From assembly GCA_964384205.1 (NCBI GenBank), contig CAYLKS010000019.1:21932-46625 (forward strand): a stretch of DNA of 24,694 nucleotides, read 5' to 3'. This DNA is from CAYLKS01 sp964384205 [NCBI: uncultured bacterium] (GTDB lineage: Bacteria > JAGOEH01). Shown piece by piece: positions 8,307-15,182 of this stretch (position 1 is the first letter of the stretch; the number at the start of each line of letters is the position of its first letter). The notes under the pieces are model-generated. The model was not told the origin of the DNA. It did not search any database and saw only the letters and a program-made list of their open reading frames with translations. The translations under genes and the position numbers were made by a program.

Positions 8307-8957
8307 TTACTTTATATTGTTTTGGTTAAATATTTCTATAATTTTATTTATATTGTTTTTTGTTATTGGTTTTTCGAAGATAAAGTGTAAATTTAATTTT
8401 TCAAATTCTGATTTTAATTCTGAATTTGATTTGATAAGTACTCCAATAATATATTTTTGTTTCTGTTGAATTTTGTGATATAATTCTATACCTGTTATAT
8501 CTGGGAGTTTTTCATCTAATATTAGAATATCATAATTATTTTCGGTTAAATTTTTTATAAATTCATTGCCATCTTTTGCAATTTTGAAATTTAGATTGAA
8601 GTTGTGGAGGATAGTTTTGAGAAATTCTTGATTAATAATGTTATCTTCTCCAATTAATATATTGGGAATTTTGTCTATTTTATTTTCTGTCGGTATTTCA
8701 TCTGAGGAATCAATTTTATTGATGAGGTCTTTTATTTTATAGAACATTTTTTCAATGAAAAACATATTGAAGTCATCTTCATATATTTCAACATAAAGTT
8801 TTCTGATTGGGTCAGCAATTTCAAAATCGCAGTTTTCTTTTGCGAAATTATGTAAGTTTTTTATTGATGTGCGAAGTTGTGAATATTTTTTATTTTCAAG
8901 GTTGTATTCAATTTCTTTTATTATTTCTTTTAGTATTTTTATTTTATTTTCTTTCAT
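8307..8957 (-). CDS. Receiver-domain protein with an Hpt-like helical N-terminus
   Basis: Stand-alone phosphorelay component, 216 residues, cytoplasmic. The C-terminal receiver domain (about 99-212) shows acidic pair E104-D105 in LIGEDNIINQ, phospho-acceptor Asp148 in LILDEKLPD, Ser177 at the usual Thr/Ser site and Lys197 in FEKPI. The EDN-x-INQ style is typical of receivers attached to hybrid kinases. The N-terminal 85 residues are helical and resemble a histidine phosphotransfer domain, with His36 in NLHNFAKE, but the Lys-Gly normally following the His is not present. There is no DNA-binding output domain. The ATG at 8957 is chosen because AAGGAG (plus 8964-8969) is 6 nt upstream and the promoter lies between it and a TTG at 9032. 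The kinase partner is not in the window. Confidence 0.85.
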   Translation of the reverse strand: MKENKIKILKEIIKEIEYNLENKKYSQLRTSIKNLHNFAKENCDFEIADPIRKLYVEIYEDDFNMFFIEKMFYKIKDLINKIDSSDEIPTENKIDKIPNILIGEDNIINQEFLKTILHNFNLNFKIAKDGNEFIKNLTENNYDILILDEKLPDITGIELYHKIQQKQKYIIGVLIKSNSELKSEFEKLNLHFIFEKPITKNNINKIIEIFNQNNIK

Positions 8958-8976
8958 TGTTATCTCCTTTTTTAGG

Positions 8977-9004
8977 ATTATAATAAAATTTTGGTAGTTG
9001 TCAA
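8977..9004 (-). promoter_or_regulatory. Consensus sigma70 promoter of the receiver-domain gene
   Basis: On the minus strand TTGACA (plus 8999-9004), a 16-nt spacer, then TATAAT (plus 8977-8982): both hexamers are perfect. Transcription should begin near 8970, essentially at the Shine-Dalgarno, leaving a leader of about 13 nt. Confidence 0.85.
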
Positions 9005-9076
9005 TATATAGTTTCCAATATAATTGAAACAATTTTTTCTTTTAGTAGTTTAACTATAAAAATTTGGTATTTGTGT

Positions 9077-9105
9077 TTGACTTTTTATTTTAAAAGTATT
9101 AAATA
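9077..9105 (+). promoter_or_regulatory. Sigma70-type promoter of the AAA+/sulfatase-fold operon
   Basis: TTGACT (9077-9082), a 17-nt spacer, then TAAATA (9100-9105). The start would be near 9112, about 48 nt before the ATG at 9160. A good Shine-Dalgarno, AAGGAAGG, ends 5 nt before that ATG. The promoter diverges from that of the receiver gene. Confidence 0.55.
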
Positions 9106-9159
9106 AGAGAACAAGAATCAACAATGTTGGGTAAGTTTTAATTTAAAAGGAAGGTAAAA

Positions 9160-10656
9160 ATGACAGAATTAGATCCTTATAAAATACAGAAGGAATTATC
9201 TGAATTTATAAAGAAGAAATATGGTAGCGATGCAGTACCATTTGTTGATGTTGATGATTCAGATAAACAAGAGCCATATTACAGAGATGAAGATTATCCG
9301 GATATAGATTTTGATATTACACCAAAGGAATTATCAGCTTATTTGGATAAATATGTTATTAATCAAAAGGAAGCTATTGATATTTTATCTACAAAAGTTT
9401 GCACGCATTTTCATAGAATTAAATATTTGAAGACTCATCCCCATGCTAGTAGAAAATTGATCGGTAATGTAAAAAATAATATTTTAATGATAGGACCAAC
9501 AGGAGTTGGTAAAACTTTTATCATCAAATTAATTGCAGATAAATTAGGAGTTCCTTTTGTTAAAGCAGATGCAACTAAATTTAGTGAAACAGGTTATGTA
9601 GGAAAAGATGTGGAGGATATTATACGCGATTTAGTAAAAGAGGCTGATGGTAATATAAAGCTTGCAGAGATTGGAATTGTTTATATTGATGAAATTGATA
9701 AAATAGCATCAAGTAGGAATTTAGCTGGTCCGGATGTCTCTCGAACTGGGGTTCAGAGGAATTTATTAAAATTAATGGAAGAAACAGAAGTAAATTTGAA
9801 GGTTCCACATGACATTGCTTCACAGATGGAAGCTTTAATGGAGATTCAAAGATCCGGTAAGCTCAAAAAGGAAAAAATTAATACAAAAAATATTTTGTTT
9901 ATTGTTTCAGGTGCTTTTGATGGTCTGGCAGATATTATTAAAAGAAAAAAGAGTAAGCAGGGTATAGGTTTTACAGGGAGTTTGACTTCTGAAAAAGAAA
10001 AAGTTGAGTATATAAAATTAGTAGAAAATGATGATTTGATTGAATATGGTTTTGAGTCGGAATTTATTGGTAGATTACCGGTTAAAACTGTTTTGAATTA
10101 TTTGACGGAAGATGATTTATTTCAGATTTTAAAAAATCCTGAGAGTAGTATAATTAATTCTAAAAAATTAGATTTTGCATCTTATGGAATTAATATAAAA
10201 TTTACAGACGATGCGTTGCGATATTATGCTAAACTTGCAGCTAAGGAGAAAACAGGAGCAAGAGCATTAGTCAGTGTTATTGAAAAATCTTTGATTAATT
10301 ACGAAAAAGAATTACCTTCTTATGATATTAAGGATTTTTATGTTACATTAGAGATTGCCCAGAATAGTAATGTGGAAATTAAAAAAGTAAAATTTCTATC
10401 TGCTTTATATAAGTTTATTGATGAATATCAAAATACATATAATATAACAATGGAATTTACAGATGATGCCAGAAAATATCTTTATGAAAAATCAGATGAG
10501 ATTGAAGATGTTTTAGAGTATTTGCATAATATTTTTAAAGGCTATGAATATGGACTAAATTTATTGAAATTAAATAAATTTACTATTACAGGAGAAGTTA
10601 TTTCTAAACCTCAAGAATATTTAACCTCTTTGATAAAAAAGAGTTATGAAAAATAG
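9160..10656 (+). CDS. ClpX-like AAA+ unfoldase lacking the zinc-binding domain, with extra C-terminal domain
   Basis: Predicted ATP-driven protein unfoldase of the ClpX/HslU clade, cytoplasmic, 498 residues. Seen: Walker A GPTGVGKT (112-119), pore loop GYVG (145-148), Walker B VYIDE (174-178), arginine finger R305 in EFIGRLP, sensor-2 R368 in TGARAL. QGIGF (267-271) matches the ClpX IGF loop that docks on ClpP. The N-terminal four-Cys zinc domain of ClpX is absent and replaced by about 50 acidic residues. The RKH loop of ClpX is not recognisable; a longer Lys-rich stretch lies there (about 211-240). Residues 400-498 extend beyond ClpX and look like a second copy of the small AAA+ subdomain (FTDDA at 348-352 and 433-437). 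It overlaps the next gene by 11 nt. It is a paralog rather than the housekeeping ClpX; substrate and peptidase partner are unknown. Confidence 0.9.
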   Translation: MTELDPYKIQKELSEFIKKKYGSDAVPFVDVDDSDKQEPYYRDEDYPDIDFDITPKELSAYLDKYVINQKEAIDILSTKVCTHFHRIKYLKTHPHASRKLIGNVKNNILMIGPTGVGKTFIIKLIADKLGVPFVKADATKFSETGYVGKDVEDIIRDLVKEADGNIKLAEIGIVYIDEIDKIASSRNLAGPDVSRTGVQRNLLKLMEETEVNLKVPHDIASQMEALMEIQRSGKLKKEKINTKNILFIVSGAFDGLADIIKRKKSKQGIGFTGSLTSEKEKVEYIKLVENDDLIEYGFESEFIGRLPVKTVLNYLTEDDLFQILKNPESSIINSKKLDFASYGINIKFTDDALRYYAKLAAKEKTGARALVSVIEKSLINYEKELPSYDIKDFYVTLEIAQNSNVEIKKVKFLSALYKFIDEYQNTYNITMEFTDDARKYLYEKSDEIEDVLEYLHNIFKGYEYGLNLLKLNKFTITGEVISKPQEYLTSLIKKSYEK

Positions 10657-13009
10657 TTTTTTGTGGTTTTTGCTATTTGTGCTTATAAATATTTCTTATG
10701 CTAAAAATAATATTTTAATTTTAACTATTGATACATTTAGACCAGATTTTTTGACCTGTTATAATTCAAGTAGTATATCTAAAACCCCTAATATTGATAG
10801 AATTGCAGAAGATGGTGTTTTATTTACGAAGGCGTATTCTACTACTGCCTGGACTTCTCCGGGATTAATTTCTGTTTTAACAGGGATGTATCCGACTGTA
10901 CATAATGTGACTGCACGGGGAAAATCGATTCCAGATAGTTTAACCACTGTTTTTGAATATTTTAAAAGATATGGATATGTATGTGAAGATATTTCTTATT
11001 TGACTGTTATACAAAATTTTTCAAATTTAGGGCTTGATAGAAGCTATAAAAATAGAGATAAGTATCTACAAAATAATAATGAAATTTTATTCAAGTATAT
11101 AGAAGAGTATGATAATGAGAATCCTTTTCTTTTATGGTTTCATCATAGAGATTTGCATTTGCCGTATGAATATGATAAAAAATATTTAATTTCTGATTTT
11201 GATGATTTTTTAAAGCCAGATTCTATTTTCAGGAATAAATTTCAAAAGATTACAACAATGCCAACAATTCACTATGATGAGATAAAGTTTGCCCCCTCTG
11301 ATGTTAATTGGATAAGAGAGCTTTATGCTGGCCAGATTAGGAAGCTGGATAAAGAAGTTATAGGTCCGTTAATTACATTATTGAAAGAAAAAAAAATTTA
11401 TGATAGTACATTAATAATTATTACAGCAGATCATGGAGAGGAGCTATTAGAACATGGTTTTGTAGGACATGGTTCTACTTCATTAAAGAGTAAATTATAT
11501 AATGAAATTTCTCATATACCGTTGATAATAAAATTCCCCGGGAATTTATATAAAAATCGAAGAATTGATGTAAATGTTTCTCAAATTGATATATTTCCTA
11601 CTTTGATTGATTATTTTCATCTGGCACCTGTTAATGATTTGCAGGGGATTTCTTTAATGAAGATTATAAAAAATACTAAATTATATAAAAATAGATTATT
11701 ATATGCTGAAACGAATCTCGGAGGTTACCAGGCTAAAAAATATATGCTTAAAACATATTTAGAGGCAATTTTTGATAAAAGCTATAAATTAATTCGTATT
11801 TCCAGTCCAGATACAATATATTTTGAATTGTATAATGAAGAAGAGGATTCTTTAGAACAGCTCAATATTATTGATAGAGTCCCAAATATTGCAAAAAAAT
11901 ATGAATTTTATTTAAATAAAATAAACTCAGAATGCCATATATTGGCTAAAAAATTTAAGAGTGAAAAAAAGAATGTAATCTCTGGAATAAAATTAAAAAA
12001 ACCAATTATTTTAATACCGCAGAATAGTGATCATATAAAATTTAGTAGTTTCAATGGTGCTATAAAGGGAGAATGGACAGGCCCTGATTCTATATGGTAT
12101 ATATTAGAATATAGAGTAGGATCTGGAAAACTTCAGATGAATGGTAAGTTTAGAGTTTTTGGGAACAGACATAATTTTGGACCTTTTTATAAAGGCTTGT
12201 GGAATACATTATCTAAGTATAATCCATGGATTTTTTATGTGTATCCAGAGGGACACCCAGAATTAAAAAGTAGAAGATTGATTTTTTATATAGATCCTGT
12301 GAATAATAAAAAAGCTGGGATAGTGGATAATGTTGTTAATTTTTTTATATCATCTCGAGAAATTATAACGCCTTTTTTAACACAGTCTTTTGTTTTTTCA
12401 AGATATTTTTTAAGTATTTTATTTATTTTTAGCATCACTTATCTATTATTTTTGATAAAAAAAGAGACAGATAAGAGGAAAAAATTGGGGCTGTATTTTT
12501 TATTTTTATCTCTATTTTGTATTCAACTTCTTTTTTATACTTTGGGAATTGTTCCTTTGTTTTGGGAATATCTTTATAGAACATTGGGAGTTAAAATTAA
12601 TTTTTATTTTCGTTATTTTAGTGTCTCTCTTTTTGTTTTGTTTTTTGGTTATATCTTATATAAGATTAGACAATTATCACTTAAATATAAACTTTATTAT
12701 ATTGCTTCAATAGGAATTTTATTTATAGCTTTTTGGACTATAAAAGTTCCAGCCACATATTTTCATTTGTTTGTTTATTTTATAATTTCTATGTCGTTTT
12801 ATAATTTTGTCGGTTTCTATAAAAATTTTAAAAATAGATATTTATATTTTATAGGATTATTTTTAATTGGTTTATTTGATGAGTTGATACAATTTTATTT
12901 ACCAATTAGATATTTTGGGTTTGATGATATTATTGTAAATGAATTAGCTATATTATCTGGTATTATTTCAGGAAGTATTTTATATGTCTATTTTAATACA
13001 AGACATTAA
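10646..13009 (+). CDS. Exported alkaline-phosphatase-superfamily (sulfatase-fold) protein fused to a VanZ-like membrane domain
   Basis: A 787-residue membrane protein. A signal peptide (about 1-19) leads into a sulfatase-fold domain (about 21-400) with metal ligands D29 in LTIDTFRPD and D262-H263 in TADHGEELLEHG. At the site where sulfatases carry the Cys converted to formylglycine (C-x-P-S-R), this protein has T70-S-P-G-L, so a Thr nucleophile as in NPP and LtaS/EptA-type phospho-enzymes is more likely. Residues about 465-555 form an unrecognised beta-rich segment. Six or so transmembrane helices follow from 583. The last 100 residues resemble VanZ: FHLFVY (706-711), then DELIQ (745-749), P753, R755, DD (760-761) and N765. 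The start overlaps the ClpX-like gene by 11 nt with little Shine-Dalgarno, suggesting coupled translation. The substrate is unknown; a phosphodiester, sulfate or phospho-glycolipid at the cell surface is possible. Confidence 0.87.
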   Translation: MKNSFLWFLLFVLINISYAKNNILILTIDTFRPDFLTCYNSSSISKTPNIDRIAEDGVLFTKAYSTTAWTSPGLISVLTGMYPTVHNVTARGKSIPDSLTTVFEYFKRYGYVCEDISYLTVIQNFSNLGLDRSYKNRDKYLQNNNEILFKYIEEYDNENPFLLWFHHRDLHLPYEYDKKYLISDFDDFLKPDSIFRNKFQKITTMPTIHYDEIKFAPSDVNWIRELYAGQIRKLDKEVIGPLITLLKEKKIYDSTLIIITADHGEELLEHGFVGHGSTSLKSKLYNEISHIPLIIKFPGNLYKNRRIDVNVSQIDIFPTLIDYFHLAPVNDLQGISLMKIIKNTKLYKNRLLYAETNLGGYQAKKYMLKTYLEAIFDKSYKLIRISSPDTIYFELYNEEEDSLEQLNIIDRVPNIAKKYEFYLNKINSECHILAKKFKSEKKNVISGIKLKKPIILIPQNSDHIKFSSFNGAIKGEWTGPDSIWYILEYRVGSGKLQMNGKFRVFGNRHNFGPFYKGLWNTLSKYNPWIFYVYPEGHPELKSRRLIFYIDPVNNKKAGIVDNVVNFFISSREIITPFLTQSFVFSRYFLSILFIFSITYLLFLIKKETDKRKKLGLYFLFLSLFCIQLLFYTLGIVPLFWEYLYRTLGVKINFYFRYFSVSLFVLFFGYILYKIRQLSLKYKLYYIASIGILFIAFWTIKVPATYFHLFVYFIISMSFYNFVGFYKNFKNRYLYFIGLFLIGLFDELIQFYLPIRYFGFDDIIVNELAILSGIISGSILYVYFNTRH

Positions 13010-13021
13010 AGCAGTTCAGTT

Positions 13022-14014
13022 ATGAAAGATATTAAAGCAATAGATGTTGTTAAATTTCTTGATAATTATATAGTTAATCAGGAACAAGCTAAGAAATTTT
13101 TAGCTATTGCTATGCGAAATAGATGGCGAAGGTTGCAAATAGATGATGATATTAGAAATGAAATTAGGCCGGATAATGTTTTATTGATTGGTTCTTCCGG
13201 TGTCGGGAAAAGCGAGCTTGTTAAAAGATTAGTGCAGTTTTTTAATGTGCCTTTTGTGAAAATAGATGCTTTTTTATATACAACAAGCACTTTTGGTGAA
13301 AATATTAAATTTATTTTGGAGCAACTTGTTAAGAGTGCGATGGAGAAAAAGACAATTTATAAAGGAACAGATATAAGAGGATATTCTAAGGAGTTGATAG
13401 ATGAAACTATTAATGATGTTCAAGAAAATGGGGTTGTTTTTATAGATGATATTGATAAATTGATAATGAATGTGTTTGTTGATAATGAATTGAAGAATAT
13501 CAAAGAAGGTATCCAACGGGAGCTTTTGCCTTTATTGGAAGGAGCAACAGTTTATACAAGCTTTGGTCCGATTTCTACAGATTTCATTTTATTTATTGGA
13601 GCAGGGGCTTTTAATAACAGTTCCCCTTTAGATTTGATTCCAAGTTTACAGAGTAGATTTTCTATTGTTGTAGAATTAAATGATTTATATGCAAAGGATT
13701 TTGAGAAAATATTGCTGTCAGGCAAATATTCATTGATAAACCAGTATATTGAATTGTTTAGAACTGAAGGAGTAAAATTAAGCTTTTCTAAAAATGCGAT
13801 AAAGAAAATTGCATATTATGCGGAGAAAGCAAATGAGTTATTAGAATATACAGGTGTAAAAAGATTGCACTCTATTTTTAATATATTATTAGAGGATTTT
13901 TTATTTGAGCTTCCTGATTGTAAAATGCAGAAGATAAAAATAACTGAACGATATGTTAGAACAAAATTAGACAGTTTATTTCAGAATGAAGATATTACTA
14001 AATATATTTTGTGA
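13022..14014 (+). CDS. HslU-like AAA+ protein with reduced I-domain and altered pore and Walker B motifs
   Basis: 330 residues that align along their length with HslU (ClpY), normally about 440. N-terminal LDNYIVNQEQAKK and AMRNRWRR (31-38) are HslU signatures, as are GIQRELLPLLEG (163-174), the arginine finger R212, sensor-2 R281 in GVKRLHS, and the C-terminal tail EDITKYIL (323-330), which in HslU inserts into HslV. Differences: Walker A is GSSGVGKS (57-64); Walker B is FIDD (140-143), so the catalytic Glu is Asp143; the GYVG pore loop is replaced by TFGE with F91; and only about 30 residues (106-136) stand where the I-domain of over 100 should be. It begins 12 nt after the sulfatase-fold gene with no clear Shine-Dalgarno. 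No hslV is in the window. Likely a specialised or regulatory AAA+ subunit; weak ATPase activity is inferred, not shown. Confidence 0.88.
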   Translation: MKDIKAIDVVKFLDNYIVNQEQAKKFLAIAMRNRWRRLQIDDDIRNEIRPDNVLLIGSSGVGKSELVKRLVQFFNVPFVKIDAFLYTTSTFGENIKFILEQLVKSAMEKKTIYKGTDIRGYSKELIDETINDVQENGVVFIDDIDKLIMNVFVDNELKNIKEGIQRELLPLLEGATVYTSFGPISTDFILFIGAGAFNNSSPLDLIPSLQSRFSIVVELNDLYAKDFEKILLSGKYSLINQYIELFRTEGVKLSFSKNAIKKIAYYAEKANELLEYTGVKRLHSIFNILLEDFLFELPDCKMQKIKITERYVRTKLDSLFQNEDITKYIL

Positions 14015-14115
14015 TTTTTAGGAATGGTTATTATTTATTTTGAAGTCATTGAGTTAGGTTTTATCTTGTAATGGAAATTAATTTGCAAAAAAATTTTATT
14101 TTTGAGATTTTTTTA

Positions 14116-14143
14116 TTGACAAAAGGTTTGTTTTTTATATAAT
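14116..14143 (+). promoter_or_regulatory. Consensus sigma70 promoter of the 14187-21993 operon
   Basis: TTGACA (14116-14121), a 16-nt spacer, then TATAAT (14138-14143), both hexamers perfect. The start is predicted near 14150, about 36 nt before the ATG at 14187. No terminator is visible between the HslU-like gene and this promoter, so some read-through is possible. Confidence 0.85.
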
Positions 14144-14186
14144 AGATTGTTATTTAATTAAGGCAATTAAACTTAAGGTGAGTTAT

Positions 14187-15182
14187 ATGAATTTATTAAA
14201 AAACAAAAAAGTTAATTTGGCAGTTGGCATTATTTTTAGTGCCTTTTTTTTGTATTTGGCTGTAAAACAGGTCAATTTTAGAGAGTTTTTTATTTCTATT
14301 AAGAATGTTAATATCTGGATATATTTATCTTCATTGTTTGCTACATTTTTAGCTTATTATTTCAGGGCTTTGAGATGGAAAATTTTGTTACGACCTATTG
14401 GCGAATTTAAAATTAGTGAATTGTTTGGTTCTTTGATGATAGGATTTATGGCTAATAATATTTTTCCTGCTCGAGCAGGTGAATTTTTACGTGCTTATTC
14501 TTTAGGTAAAAAATTAAACATAAGCTCTGTTTCTTCCTTTGGTACTATTGTATTAGAAAGAATTTTAGATGGTATAATACTTGGTGGTTCTTTAATTTAT
14601 AGTATTTTGTTTTATCCTTTTCCGGAAATTTTAAAAAGAGTTACCTATTTAGTTTTAGTTGGATATATTTTGCTATTAGTAATCTTTTTCATGTTTCAAC
14701 GAAATCCTATAAGGACGTCCAGGTTAATTTTGAATATTTTTTTCTTTGTGCCTGAAAAGTTTAAAGTAAAAATTAGAAATATATTAGACTCTTTTATTGA
14801 AGGTTTTAAGATATTAAATAGTACTAAAGATTTGATTATTGTATTTATTTATTCTATTTTGGTGTGGTTATCAAGTGCTTTAATAATTTACGTGGTACTT
14901 CTGGCTGGAGGTTTTGTTGAATCTTATAACTTAACTTTTGTTAGTTCTATTGTTGTTCTTGCTATTTGTGCTGTGGGGACATTGCTACCAGCCGCACCCG
15001 GTTATATTGGTACTAGCCAATATTTCACAATCTTATCTTTGGAAATTTTTGCAGTAACTCAAACAGATTCTCTTGCTTTTTCTGTTTTACATTTTATTTC
15101 GCAATGGCTTCCAGTTAACATATTAGGCTTTTATTATTTTTACACGCATCATATAAAACTTGAGAGTATTAAGGATGAGTAA
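14187..15182 (+). CDS. UPF0104 / lysylphosphatidylglycerol-synthase-TM-type membrane protein (flippase-like)
   Basis: Polytopic inner-membrane protein of 331 residues with about eight hydrophobic segments. It matches the integral-membrane half of MprF and the UPF0104/AglD-type family: a first helix ending near AVKQVNF, then YFRALRWK, NNIFPARAGEFLRAYSL and VLERILDG, the family's most conserved stretches. Members with only this part are thought to move or bind lipids, but a reaction for this protein cannot be read from the sequence. The ATG at 14187 is preferred over an in-frame GTG at 14178 because AAGGTGA lies just upstream of the ATG and overlaps the GTG. It is first in the long operon behind a consensus promoter. 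Its stop overlaps the next start by 8 nt. Confidence 0.88.
   Translation: MNLLKNKKVNLAVGIIFSAFFLYLAVKQVNFREFFISIKNVNIWIYLSSLFATFLAYYFRALRWKILLRPIGEFKISELFGSLMIGFMANNIFPARAGEFLRAYSLGKKLNISSVSSFGTIVLERILDGIILGGSLIYSILFYPFPEILKRVTYLVLVGYILLLVIFFMFQRNPIRTSRLILNIFFFVPEKFKVKIRNILDSFIEGFKILNSTKDLIIVFIYSILVWLSSALIIYVVLLAGGFVESYNLTFVSSIVVLAICAVGTLLPAAPGYIGTSQYFTILSLEIFAVTQTDSLAFSVLHFISQWLPVNILGFYYFYTHHIKLESIKDE

Noticed and set aside
8958-9032. Longer form of the receiver protein starting at a TTG at 9032
   Set aside because: A perfect sigma70 promoter (8977-9004) lies between the TTG and the ATG at 8957, and the ATG has AAGGAG at 6 nt.
10646-11850. Calling the middle gene a true sulfatase
   Set aside because: The formylglycine Cys and the following Ser-Arg are replaced (T70-S-P-G-L), so FGly-dependent sulfate ester hydrolysis is not supported.
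13022-14014. Calling this gene hslU
   Set aside because: It lacks most of the I-domain, the pore Tyr, the Walker B Glu and an adjacent hslV, so the symbol would mislead.
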